Source of the DNA: Dehalococcoidia bacterium
Lineage (GTDB): Bacteria; Chloroflexota; Dehalococcoidia; Dehalococcoidales; DAOWJH01
Assembly (NCBI GenBank): GCA_030640495.1
Contig: DAOWJH010000096.1
Coordinates: 1 to 10,860 of the forward strand
Direction: 5' to 3'
DNA length: 10,860 nt
This document shows, piece after piece, positions 1 to 6,749 of this stretch. The notes under the pieces are model-generated. The model saw nothing but the letters and a program-made list of their open reading frames with translations, did no database searches and was not told the origin of the DNA. How positions within the stretch are numbered: position 1 is the first letter of the stretch; each line of letters opens with the position of its first letter. Position numbers and translations under genes: made by a program.

Positions 1-37
1 CCCCATTGTCCGAATCACCACAAATGTTTTGGTCTCG

Positions 38-1042
38 TTATTCGGCTACCCTATCAGCCTTAGCTATAACCTCTTGTGGAATGGTTATGCCCATTCTCTC
101 CGCTGCACCAGTATTGACTACCAGCTTACAAGCTTCCGGAGCGCAACATACAACCGGAATATCACCGGCGAATTCACCATTTAGTATTCGTGCCGCATAG
201 CGTCCTGCCTCCTCACCTATCCAGGTATAGTCGGCACCCTGAGCGGCAATGCAACCCCGGTCAACCATGTCTCCGGTAGAGCCAAAGAAGGGTATCTGGT
301 TCTCTTCGGCAACAGCGATTATAGCTTCAAGCCCGGAGACAGCAGTATTGTCGGTGGGAATGTAGATGGCATCACACCGGCCAATGAGGCTAGCGGCGGC
401 AGTTGCTACGTCGGCTGTTGTCGTGCAAGTTACCTCTACCAGCTCCTCAATGCCAACATCAGCCATAATTTCTTTCAACTGGTCCATCTGCACGACAGAG
501 TTCGTTTCGCCGGCGTTGTAAATCACCCCAAGCACCTTAAGGTCGGGCATAATCTCCTTAATCATCTCCATCTGAGCCTTCATATCAGCCATATCACTGA
601 CGCCAGTTACATTGTCAGGGCGAGGGGCATCCCAGGTAGACACTATTTCAGCTGCGGCTGGAGCAGTGCAGGTGCTGAAAACCACAGGGATTCCTGAGCC
701 TTCAGCGGCAGCCACGCAGGCTTGAGCGTTTGGGGTAGTGATAGCATGAATTAAATCCACTTTTTCCGAGACAAACCGGTCAGCAATTGACTTGGCTATA
801 GACATATCACCCTCAGCACACAGAAAAGTATACTCAATATTTTCCCCCTCAATAAAGCCGGCTTCAGCCATCGCCTGATGAAATCCCTCCTGGTCAGAGA
901 ACAGGTCGGGGTGCTCAATTATCACACACTCGCCAATCCTATACTCCATTTTTGGCTCACACGCGCTCAGCGAGGGTAGGGCTAAGGCTAATGCCAATAC
1001 CAGACAAACACTGACCAGTATGCCAAATATTCCTTTGTTCAT
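38..1042 (-). CDS. ABC transporter substrate-binding lipoprotein, TrpX-like family
   Basis: This 334-residue protein is probably the extracytoplasmic binding component of an ABC importer. The N-terminus shows a short basic start (MNKG), a hydrophobic stretch over about residues 5-23 and a lipobox LSAC with Cys28 as the expected lipidated residue, so the mature protein should be membrane-anchored. The rest reads as a two-lobe periplasmic-binding fold of the ABC_sub_bind/TrpX type (PF04392), with alternating strands such as KVDLIHAITTP, GIPVVFSTC and LKVLGVIYN. Members of this family have been linked to aromatic amino acids and other small organic solutes; the ligand here cannot be read from sequence. 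The start is supported by AGGAGA five bases upstream (1048-1053, minus). It lies 91 bp downstream of the opine-type dehydrogenase gene on the same strand, which suggests co-transcription. Permease and ATPase genes are not in the window and could lie beyond position 1. Confidence 0.85.
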   Translation of the reverse strand: MNKGIFGILVSVCLVLALALALPSLSACEPKMEYRIGECVIIEHPDLFSDQEGFHQAMAEAGFIEGENIEYTFLCAEGDMSIAKSIADRFVSEKVDLIHAITTPNAQACVAAAEGSGIPVVFSTCTAPAAAEIVSTWDAPRPDNVTGVSDMADMKAQMEMIKEIMPDLKVLGVIYNAGETNSVVQMDQLKEIMADVGIEELVEVTCTTTADVATAAASLIGRCDAIYIPTDNTAVSGLEAIIAVAEENQIPFFGSTGDMVDRGCIAAQGADYTWIGEEAGRYAARILNGEFAGDIPVVCCAPEACKLVVNTGAAERMGITIPQEVIAKADRVAE

Positions 1043-1081
1043 TTAAATCTCCTAAAAATTTTATTTTGATGAATCTACATA

Positions 1082-1103
1082 CTAACTACATCCTAACTAC
1101 ATC
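1082..1103. repeat. Tandem 11-bp direct repeat in the dehydrogenase/binding-protein gap
   Basis: CTAACTACATC occurs twice head to tail (1082-1092 and 1093-1103), and a partial third copy (CTACAT) sits at 1075-1080. The repeat lies in the 91-bp gap between the two minus-strand genes, about 40-60 bp upstream of the binding-protein start. It could be a binding site for a regulator or replication slippage. No function is recognised. Confidence 0.6.
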
Positions 1104-1133
1104 TGTCACCCCCTTAATAAGCCCAGTATTTTT

Positions 1134-2228
1134 TTAAAAGCCTCGCTGCAAAACTGTCTTCAGTTTATTATTGCTCAAGGCAGCTATTCCCAGCTCCTGA
1201 AGCGACCTCCCCTGCCTACGGTAATCTGTCTGGTTTATCACTGAGGCCAGTTCAATCACAGCGTCAATAATTGGGGTAGCAATGCCGAGCTTGTGCGCCA
1301 GTTGCGCTGCAGGAACCAATCCGTAAGGGACATCTTCAGTTACATACCTGCTTTTCATTGATGACGGACCAGAAATATTAGCCACAGTGCCCTCTTTATC
1401 AAAAGCAGCCCTAAAACAGACAGACATAATGGTGCTCTTTGACCAGAATGATTCCTCAGGGTATTCAAGCATTTTTGTACCGACGGCACTGGCTACTTTG
1501 GCTACTTCCTCATAAACTGTCTTAATTGCCCTAGCTACCGATAGAGTAGTGCCGTACTTATAAAAGTAAAAGTCCTTGTGCAGGGTATCAATCCAAGCAG
1601 CATTCAGGACTGCCCCAACAGGGTGAACAATTGGATTTAGATTATTTAAAGAAGTAGCCAGCACGTTCTCGCCGGCAACCACCGGGTAGATATCCTTCAG
1701 GTGGTTAATGACCTTATCTGTATCCTTTGCTGGGAAGGCGGATACTAGCAGCTTTGTAGCTTCAACAAATATCCTTATTCTGGCTGGAGCTTCTAACCGA
1801 CAGCCCCAGGGAAGGGTATGCCCCTCTGCCAAGGTAATATTCTTCTTTATCCCTCTTTCTCTTAGCATAGTGGCAAATAGCAATGCCGAGAAGTTCCCAG
1901 GCCACATGACTATAGTCTGGCCATCTTCCAAGTAGGGCATTATGGAGGTGAAGAAGTGCTTATGCCCGATAGCTGGTATAGCCATCATAATATAGGCAGC
2001 ATCCTTTATTGCCTGTTCAAAATTTGTGGTTGCTTTAGCTAGTTTGGCAATCCTTTCCTCTCCCCAGATGTCAACCAGGCATATCTCCTGCCGCTCAAGG
2101 GTGGTGCCGAAGCTATCCTTAAACTCAGGCGCTTCACATATATTTACCTCAAATCCCTTTAGCGTTAGGTCAGCAGCCATGGCATGAGCACCATGCCCCC
2201 CGCCTAATACAGCTATTTTTTTCAGCAT
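1134..2228 (-). CDS. NAD(P)-dependent opine/octopine dehydrogenase family protein
   Basis: This 364-residue cytoplasmic oxidoreductase belongs to the octopine/nopaline dehydrogenase group. These enzymes reversibly join an amino acid to a 2-oxo acid by reductive amination. The N-terminus is a Rossmann fold: a beta strand (KKIAVLGGG) followed by the glycine-rich turn G9-G10-G11-H12-G13, and an acidic residue at the end of the second strand (VNICE, Glu32). The C-terminal octopine_DH domain (PF02317) shows NLNPIVHPVG with His202, and EDVPYGLVP with Asp299. These match in position and context the His-Asp pair described for N-(1-D-carboxylethyl)-L-norvaline dehydrogenase of Arthrobacter (from memory, not aligned). 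Length is normal for the family. The start ATG follows AAGGG at short spacing, a moderate ribosome site. It is the first gene of a likely operon with the downstream binding protein, so a catabolic or opine-exchange role is reasonable. Substrates are unknown; a ketopantoate-reductase-like activity is less likely because the C-terminal motifs fit the opine family. Confidence 0.88.
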   Translation of the reverse strand: MLKKIAVLGGGHGAHAMAADLTLKGFEVNICEAPEFKDSFGTTLERQEICLVDIWGEERIAKLAKATTNFEQAIKDAAYIMMAIPAIGHKHFFTSIMPYLEDGQTIVMWPGNFSALLFATMLRERGIKKNITLAEGHTLPWGCRLEAPARIRIFVEATKLLVSAFPAKDTDKVINHLKDIYPVVAGENVLATSLNNLNPIVHPVGAVLNAAWIDTLHKDFYFYKYGTTLSVARAIKTVYEEVAKVASAVGTKMLEYPEESFWSKSTIMSVCFRAAFDKEGTVANISGPSSMKSRYVTEDVPYGLVPAAQLAHKLGIATPIIDAVIELASVINQTDYRRQGRSLQELGIAALSNNKLKTVLQRGF

Positions 2229-2271
2229 CGGTTCCCTTTTTCTCCCTAGCCTACTTTATCTAATCCATATT

Positions 2272-2308
2272 CCTAATAAAAAGAACCCTCCTGCTTGGGA
2301 GGGTTCTT
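2272..2308 (-). terminator. Intrinsic terminator in the leader of the dehydrogenase gene
   Basis: On the minus strand, arms AAGAACCCTCC (2308-2298) and GGAGGGTTCTT (2291-2281) form a perfect 11-bp stem around the loop CAAGCA, and the stem runs into TTTATT. The hairpin lies 53 bases upstream of the dehydrogenase start and reads toward it, with no gene upstream for it to close. That fits a conditional terminator (attenuator). The plus-strand side is followed by a poorer T-tract. Confidence 0.75.
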
Positions 2309-2394
2309 AATTAAACTTTCTTTACCTTAAGATTTGTTATTGATTTAGGTATTTACGTTTTCGTGCCAAAGCCTCCCAAGCGCATCTTATGCGC
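2293..2394 (-). promoter_or_regulatory. Possible antiterminator and small hairpin in the dehydrogenase leader
   Basis: In the minus-strand RNA the segment GCUUGGGAGG (2381-2372) is perfectly complementary to CCUCCCAAGC (2302-2293), which spans the 5' arm and loop of the terminator stem. The two pairings exclude each other. Directly before it, GCGCAU-AAG-AUGCGC (2394-2380) forms a perfect 6-bp hairpin whose 3' arm overlaps the antiterminator by two bases. A further upstream element, GCCUUCC (2435-2429), could pair with GGGAGGC (2377-2371), with one G-U pair, and sequester the antiterminator. I do not recognise any known riboswitch consensus or the T-box antiterminator motif. The switch is inferred from complementarity alone. 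Confidence 0.5.
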
Positions 2395-2468
2395 CCCGTA
2401 AAGGTGAAGTTGGTATAATACACTCCATGGAAGGCAATATAAATTGGCATTGTCTACATTCAGCCTCT

Positions 2469-2499
2469 TTGAAATTCACTCTATCACAAAAAATATAAT
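2469..2499 (+). promoter_or_regulatory. Candidate promoter for the P-type ATPase, overlapping the divergent one
   Basis: A perfect TATAAT (2494-2499) lies 19 bases after TTGAAA (2469-2474). The spacing is longer than ideal. It would leave a leader of about 130 nt before the GTG at 2636. The box sits inside the spacer of the oppositely directed TTGACA promoter, so the two could not both be occupied at once. Confidence 0.35.
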
Positions 2500-2506
2500 A
2501 TGTCAA
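2478..2506 (-). promoter_or_regulatory. Sigma70-type promoter for the dehydrogenase operon
   Basis: On the minus strand a perfect -35 box TTGACA (2506-2501) is followed after 17 bases by TAGAGT (2483-2478), 4 of 6 to the -10 consensus. Transcription from here would give a leader of about 240 nt before the ATG at 2228, and that leader contains the terminator and its possible antiterminator. Confidence 0.5.
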
Positions 2507-2530
2507 CACCTTGTGGGCTATATAACGATA

Positions 2531-2593
2531 GGAGCAATACCTCTGACCGGGCTTCACCCCCGGGAGCTTTAAGTTTGCCTCCAGTGCTGCTCC
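2531..2593 (+). promoter_or_regulatory. Inverted-repeat-rich leader of the P-type ATPase gene
   Basis: An outer pair GGAGCA (2531-2536) with TGCTCC (2588-2593) encloses an inner GC-rich hairpin CCGGG/CCCGG (2547-2551 with 2559-2563, loop CTTCACC). The folded block would end about 43 bases before the start codon. It does not match the manganese (yybP-ykoY) or other cation riboswitch signatures as I remember them. It may be a structured leader or chance pairing. Confidence 0.3.
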
Positions 2594-2635
2594 AGGTGTG
2601 GATGTCAACTACCGAATTTTGCTATAGTAAGAGAC

Positions 2636-5359
2636 GTGGAAGAAAAGTGGCATAATCTCAGCACTGAACAGACATTGCAGATACTCCGCACGGCGCATTC
2701 TGGGCTTAGCGAGGTTGAGGCACAAGAGCGCGTGCTGCAATATGGCCTCAATGTACTGAAACTAAAGAAGAAAGCCCCGCCAGTGGTTGTTTTCCTGAGG
2801 CAATTCCTTAGTCCGCTTATCTATATTCTCTTGGCTGCAGCTATAATCTCGGCGATGGTAGAGCACTATTTAGATGCATATGTCATCGCCGGCATACTCA
2901 TGCTTAATGCCATAATTGGTTTCACTCAAGAAACTAGAGCTGAAAAAGCTATGGAAGCCTTGATTCGGCTAGCTGCTCCCAAGGCCAAGGTAAGACGTAA
3001 CGGCAAAGTAAAATTGATTCCTGCGGGGGAGGTAGTGCCCGGCGACATGGTAATCATGGAAGTCGGTGACAGAGTGCCTGCTGACGCCAGGATTATTGAA
3101 GCTGCGGAACTTAAGGCGAACGAGTCTGCCCTCACCGGAGAATCAATGCCCGTGGAGAAGCATACTGCTGTACTTCATGGAGAGATAACAGTAGCCGACA
3201 GGAAGAACATGGTGTACACACATACCACGATCAGTTCTGGGAAGGCTATTGCTGTGGCAGTGGCTACAGGTATGTCTACCGAAATAGGCAAGATCGCTTC
3301 TGCTATGGAAGAGGTAAAACCAGAGCAGACGCCTTTGCAGAAAAGTATTGCTAAGTTGAGCCACTTTGTCATTATTCTCTTTCTGGGCCTTTGTGCTCTC
3401 CTGGTGGTGGTTGGAATACTACAGGGGTTGGGCTTAGTAGATATATCACTGGTAGCTATTGCTGCTGCGGTCTCCGCTGTTCCTGAAGGGCTTCCCGCTG
3501 TGGTAACTGTAGTTCTCGCCACAGGGATGAAAGTGATGGCAGATCGCAATGCTATTATTCGCCGTCTGGTAGCTGTGGAGACGCTGGGCTCAGCCACTAT
3601 TATCTGCTCTGACAAGACAGGAACCTTAACCTTAAACGAAATGACAGTGAAACAGATCTATGTTGATGGTGAGTCAATTGAAGTGACTGGTAAAGGCTAT
3701 CAGCCGCAGGGGGAATTCCGCCGTGATGATCAGCTACTAGAGCCCCAAAGTGACCATGCCCTTAGTTTACTCCTCAAGATAGGAGCACTGTGTAACGATG
3801 CGCTACTCACCAAAGAGAGTGAGGAGGGCTACAACATCCTTGGCGACCCTACTGAAGGGGCCCTGGTAGTAGCTGCCGCTAAGGCAGGAGTGAACAAGGA
3901 GAAACTGGAGATGTCCTTTCCTCGTATAGATGAAATGCCCTTTCAGAGTGAAAAACAATATATGGCGACTCTTCATCCTAAAGATGGCGGAAAGGTAGTC
4001 TATGTGAAAGGCTCGGTAGAGAAGCTATTGCCAATGAGCCGCCATATTATCAAGGATGATAAAGTTATACAAATTCACGAAGCTGATATTCAGACTATTG
4101 AGGAGGCGGTGGCTTCTATGGCTATGGGAGGCATGAGAGTTCTTGCTTTTGCCTACACTGAGGTAGCTTCAAACTTTGAGGAATTGACCGATGAGATATT
4201 AAAGGGGCAGCTAGTCTGGGTAGGTATGGTGGGAATGACTGATCCGCCCCGGGGAGAGGCAATAGAAGCCATGGCACTCTGTCGCCAAGCTGGTATTAAG
4301 GTGGTCATGATTACTGGAGACCATAAGTTGACGGCTGAATCCATTGCCCAACAGCTCAGCCTGCCTTCAGGAAAGGTTATAACTGGTGCCGAACTGATGA
4401 GAATGAGTGAAGAGGAGCTGGCACGGCAGGTAGAAGACATATCGGTCTTTGCCCGAATTGAACCACTGCAAAAGCTAAAGATAGTTGATGCACTGAAGAA
4501 AAAGGGGCAGGTAGTGGCCATGACGGGGGACGGAGTTAATGATGCCCCGGCTCTTAAATTAGCTGATATTGGCATCGCTATGGGTGTTAAGGGTACTGAT
4601 GTAGCTAAGGAAGCCTCTGATATAGTATTAGCCGATGACAATTTCACTTCCATTGTAGCGGCGGTGGAGGAGGGCAGAACTATCTTTAATCGGCTTCGTA
4701 ATGTGATAACTCTCCTCCTCAGCACCAACCTCGGCGAGCTCTTGGCTTTGTTGCTGTGCCTGGCCATAATAGGTCAGGTGCCTTTGCTAGCAGTGCAAAT
4801 AATCTGGGTTAATTTAGTCACTGACACTGCTATAGCTATCCCGCTAGGGCTAGAACCAAAGGTGGGAGATGAACTCAGGAAACCTCCACGCCACCCTAAA
4901 GTGGGCCTTCTTTTCCCTGGTCTTCTGGCGCGCATTGGCTTTCTAGCGCTAATGATGGCTGTAGGAGTGTTCCTGGTGTTCAGATGGGCACAGGCTGGTT
5001 TAAGCCTGGAAGAGGCACGCACCACTGCTTTCTGTACCGTGGTCGTCTTTGAATGGTTCAAGGCTTTTCTTGTTCGCTCTGATGAACATACTGTGGCAAA
5101 GCTGGGAGTCTTCCGCAATCGCTGGCTCATTTTAGCCATCTCGGGAGCTATCATATTGCAGCTAGCAGTTGTGTATGCACCGCCTCTTCAGCTTGCTTTT
5201 CATACTGTGCCTCTGGGTATAAGGGAGTGGGGCATCATCCTTATAGGTCCCGTTTTCTTGTTTGCCCTAGAGGAATGCCGCAAGGCTTTCTTCCCTAACC
5301 TTTTCTCCTTTGGTAAATGGAGGCCATTACAAAAAAGCCGCTACCTAATAAGGCACTAG
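2636..5359 (+). CDS. Calcium-type P2A cation-transporting ATPase
   Basis: This 907-residue integral membrane pump is predicted to use ATP to move Ca2+ (possibly Mn2+) out of the cytoplasm. Landmarks appear in the expected order: an N-terminal cation-ATPase domain; the actuator loop TGES at 167-170; M4 with PEGLP at 283-287; the phosphorylated aspartate of DKTGTLT at 326; the nucleotide-binding VKGSVEKLLP; the MITGDH hinge; TGDGVND at 630-636; then C-terminal membrane helices. Ligand positions match the SERCA pattern: Glu284 in M4, Asn698 and Glu701 in M5 (STNLGE), Asn726, Thr729 and Asp730 in M6 (NLVTD), and Glu806 in M8 (VFEWF). This argues for calcium rather than Na+/K+, H+ or heavy metals, and for two sites. 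Length is typical. The GTG start gives a normal N-terminus, but only a weak ribosome site (TAAGAGA) precedes it. It is divergent from the dehydrogenase gene and convergent with the DUF502 gene, and appears to be a single-gene unit. Confidence 0.93.
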   Translation: MEEKWHNLSTEQTLQILRTAHSGLSEVEAQERVLQYGLNVLKLKKKAPPVVVFLRQFLSPLIYILLAAAIISAMVEHYLDAYVIAGILMLNAIIGFTQETRAEKAMEALIRLAAPKAKVRRNGKVKLIPAGEVVPGDMVIMEVGDRVPADARIIEAAELKANESALTGESMPVEKHTAVLHGEITVADRKNMVYTHTTISSGKAIAVAVATGMSTEIGKIASAMEEVKPEQTPLQKSIAKLSHFVIILFLGLCALLVVVGILQGLGLVDISLVAIAAAVSAVPEGLPAVVTVVLATGMKVMADRNAIIRRLVAVETLGSATIICSDKTGTLTLNEMTVKQIYVDGESIEVTGKGYQPQGEFRRDDQLLEPQSDHALSLLLKIGALCNDALLTKESEEGYNILGDPTEGALVVAAAKAGVNKEKLEMSFPRIDEMPFQSEKQYMATLHPKDGGKVVYVKGSVEKLLPMSRHIIKDDKVIQIHEADIQTIEEAVASMAMGGMRVLAFAYTEVASNFEELTDEILKGQLVWVGMVGMTDPPRGEAIEAMALCRQAGIKVVMITGDHKLTAESIAQQLSLPSGKVITGAELMRMSEEELARQVEDISVFARIEPLQKLKIVDALKKKGQVVAMTGDGVNDAPALKLADIGIAMGVKGTDVAKEASDIVLADDNFTSIVAAVEEGRTIFNRLRNVITLLLSTNLGELLALLLCLAIIGQVPLLAVQIIWVNLVTDTAIAIPLGLEPKVGDELRKPPRHPKVGLLFPGLLARIGFLALMMAVGVFLVFRWAQAGLSLEEARTTAFCTVVVFEWFKAFLVRSDEHTVAKLGVFRNRWLILAISGAIILQLAVVYAPPLQLAFHTVPLGIREWGIILIGPVFLFALEECRKAFFPNLFSFGKWRPLQKSRYLIRH

Positions 5360-5442
5360 CTTCTAGACTGGGGTATGAGAAAATCATCGCTGGCGAACTC
5401 AACGCCTGCCGATCACGACCTGCGCCAAGTATGTATCATCGT

Positions 5443-6078
5443 CTATTTATTAACGAATAACCTATCGCTGACTTCCTTGGGCGACATTTTGCCACCAGAT
5501 ACGACCATCTTTAAGGCATCATCAACTGATATATTGGTCCGAATAACTTCACCTTCCCTGGCTATCTGCAGGAAACCCGAAGTTGGATTAGGAGAGGTCG
5601 GTACGAAGATGTTGAGCAGCTTCTCACCGGACTTGCTAGATGATTCATTGGTGACAAAGCCTATGGTCATCATACCCTTCCTGGGGAATTCTACGAGCAC
5701 TACCTGTAGAAAGCCAGTTTTGCCGGGAGCAGAGAAGCTCTCCAGGATTTGTTTGATACCAGAGTACACTGGTCGAAACACTGGTACTTTTGCCAATAGG
5801 GACTCACCATAATGAATCAGCCTCCTTCCTCCAACATTACTAGCTATGATTCCAACCAGATAAATGAGAACTATTGTTATACCAAAACCCACACCGGGAA
5901 TCGTGTGACCCCATACGGTCCTGATTGCAGGCTGCAAAATGCTGTCGATGGCGGTAAAAATCCAGACCAATATCAGTATGGTGGCACCGATAGGTACGAC
6001 AATGAGAATGCCCGTGAGGAATTGCCTTCGCAATTTCTTGCCTAGCCGACCCCAGAATGCCCTCTGTATATGTTTCAT
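5443..6078 (-). CDS. DUF502 family membrane protein
   Basis: This 211-residue integral membrane protein belongs to the DUF502 family (PF04367), whose biochemical role is unknown. A basic N-terminus (KHIQRAFWGRLGKKLRRQ) precedes two transmembrane segments: LTGILIVVPIGATILILVWIF, and a second from GVGFGITIV to LVGIIA. A soluble C-terminal part follows with family-typical segments such as KVPVFRPVYSGIKQI, FPRKGMMTIGFVT and PNPTSGFLQ. The chosen start is the ATG at 6078. It follows AAGGGGG nine bases upstream, and it leaves a sensible leader from the candidate promoter at 6127-6155. An in-frame GTG at 6117 would add 13 residues, but it would lie almost at the predicted transcription start and lacks a good ribosome site. 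The gene converges on the ATPase gene with 83 bp between the stops, and I see no clear terminator in that gap. Confidence 0.88.
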   Translation of the reverse strand: MKHIQRAFWGRLGKKLRRQFLTGILIVVPIGATILILVWIFTAIDSILQPAIRTVWGHTIPGVGFGITIVLIYLVGIIASNVGGRRLIHYGESLLAKVPVFRPVYSGIKQILESFSAPGKTGFLQVVLVEFPRKGMMTIGFVTNESSSKSGEKLLNIFVPTSPNPTSGFLQIAREGEVIRTNISVDDALKMVVSGGKMSPKEVSDRLFVNK

Positions 6079-6126
6079 TATCCTAAGCCCCCTTATTGAT
6101 TTAAGCCGGTATTTCACCTGACATCT

Positions 6127-6155
6127 ATTCTAACACTATGAACCGTTAATAAGAA
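6127..6155 (-). promoter_or_regulatory. Candidate promoter for the DUF502 gene
   Basis: On the minus strand TTCTTA (6155-6150) and TAGAAT (6132-6127, 5 of 6) are separated by 17 bases. Transcription would begin near 6120, about 42 nt before the ATG at 6078. The -35 box is weak. Confidence 0.35.
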
Positions 6156-6371
6156 GTGAGATTCAATGAGGATAAGACTGCTGAACAGAATTCAAGAAGG
6201 ATAACAATCCAGAGGAGGGATGTTTATTCTTTCACCTTGAATAAACAGAATGGCTTTTTGTTAACTGGGTAACTCGCAGTCGAGTCTGAAAACTTCTCGT
6301 GGGGACATTGTCCTAGCTGCGGTAAAAAGCAAAAATAGAGTTGGCCTCAGAAACTGCCTAGAGACCTCCTT

Positions 6372-6398
6372 GGTGAACAAAAGCTCGTTTTGTTTACC
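6372..6398. repeat. Imperfect 11-bp hairpin
   Basis: Arms GGTGAACAAAA (6372-6382) and TTTTGTTTACC (6388-6398) pair with a single G-U wobble around the loop GCTCG. Neither side has a T-tract, so it is a poor terminator. It lies downstream of the 62-residue membrane protein gene and could be a 3' RNA structure or a DNA dyad. Confidence 0.55.
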
Positions 6399-6421
6399 CC
6401 CAAGAACCCCCACGTAGCGAA

Positions 6422-6443
6422 ACGGGGCTTAGTGAATCCCCGT
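6422..6443 (-). terminator. Weak terminator-like hairpin after the 62-residue protein gene
   Basis: ACGGGG and CCCCGT form a 6-bp stem with a 10-base loop, starting four bases after the stop codon on the minus strand, and only TTTC follows. The position fits a transcript end, but the stem is short and the T-tract poor. Confidence 0.3.
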
Positions 6444-6446
6444 CAT

Positions 6447-6635
6447 TTATGTCTTAGGTGTCTTTTTCATACCCCACTTTGTAAAAGCTAAAGTAGCAAA
6501 CCCTACGATATTTATTGCAGCAAATGTCAGGGTAGCACATCTCCCCCAATTGAAAGCAAACTCATTGAGCAGAAGACCAATAGTCCCAACAATCAGAAAG
6601 ATAAAAGCACCGGTGATAAGTATTGACTTTCCCAT
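6447..6635 (-). CDS. Small two-helix membrane protein, family not recognised
   Basis: This 62-residue protein consists mainly of two hydrophobic helices. The first covers about residues 5-24 (ILITGAFIFLIVGTIGLLL) and the second about 34-52 (ATLTFAAINIVGFATLAFT). They are joined by a short loop (NEFAFNWGRC), and the protein ends in a basic tail (KWGMKKTPKT). The start is decided by a strong AAGGAGG a few bases upstream of the ATG at 6635. A longer open frame reaches back to 6797, but the added residues look non-coding and would cross the promoter. A candidate promoter (6663-6691) sits immediately upstream, so it appears to be its own transcription unit. I do not recognise a family and give no function. 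A subunit of a larger membrane complex or a small stress-type membrane protein are both possible. Confidence 0.7.
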   Translation of the reverse strand: MGKSILITGAFIFLIVGTIGLLLNEFAFNWGRCATLTFAAINIVGFATLAFTKWGMKKTPKT

Positions 6636-6662
6636 CGCTTTTCCCTCCTTTACCGTGGTACA

Positions 6663-6691
6663 AGTATAATTGATGCTACCTGAGTCAGCAA
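6663..6691 (-). promoter_or_regulatory. Candidate promoter for the small membrane protein
   Basis: On the minus strand TTGCTG (6691-6686) is followed after 17 bases by TATACT (6668-6663, 5 of 6). Transcription would begin near 6656, giving a leader of about 20 nt that contains the AAGGAGG ribosome site. Confidence 0.5.
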
Positions 6692-6749
6692 GGAACAGAG
6701 CTTGGTCTATCACCCATTTGAACGGAAGTCCATAATATTTACTCCGCTT

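Larger units (their letters stand above)
6118..6446. other. Intergenic stretch with hairpins, no convincing gene
   Basis: This 329-bp gap between two minus-strand genes shows no full-length gene. It holds the candidate DUF502 promoter, a strong A/T-rich hairpin at 6372-6398, a smaller one at 6422-6443, and a short open stretch at 6273-6338 that encodes a cysteine pair resembling the end of a zinc-ribbon protein. The stop codons on both sides of that stretch suggest either a relic or chance. Confidence 0.5.

Noticed and set aside
2229..2500. T-box leader for the dehydrogenase gene
   Set aside because: A terminator and antiterminator are plausible, but the conserved T-box antiterminator sequence (AGGGUGGNACCGCG type) is not present.
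2387..2608. 73-codon minus-strand open frame in the divergent control region
   Set aside because: It has no ribosome site and no recognisable protein features, and it spans the promoter and ends inside the leader hairpin. Its last 13 codons (ATG at 2428) also lack a ribosome site, so I do not call a leader peptide.
4153..4767. 204-codon open frame antisense to the ATPase gene
   Set aside because: It lies wholly within a clear ATPase coding region. The composition is Ser/Ala/Pro-rich as expected from reverse reading, and there is no ribosome site.
5812..6121. Plus-strand open frames opposite the DUF502 gene
   Set aside because: They are antisense to conserved DUF502 membrane segments and carry no recognisable domain.
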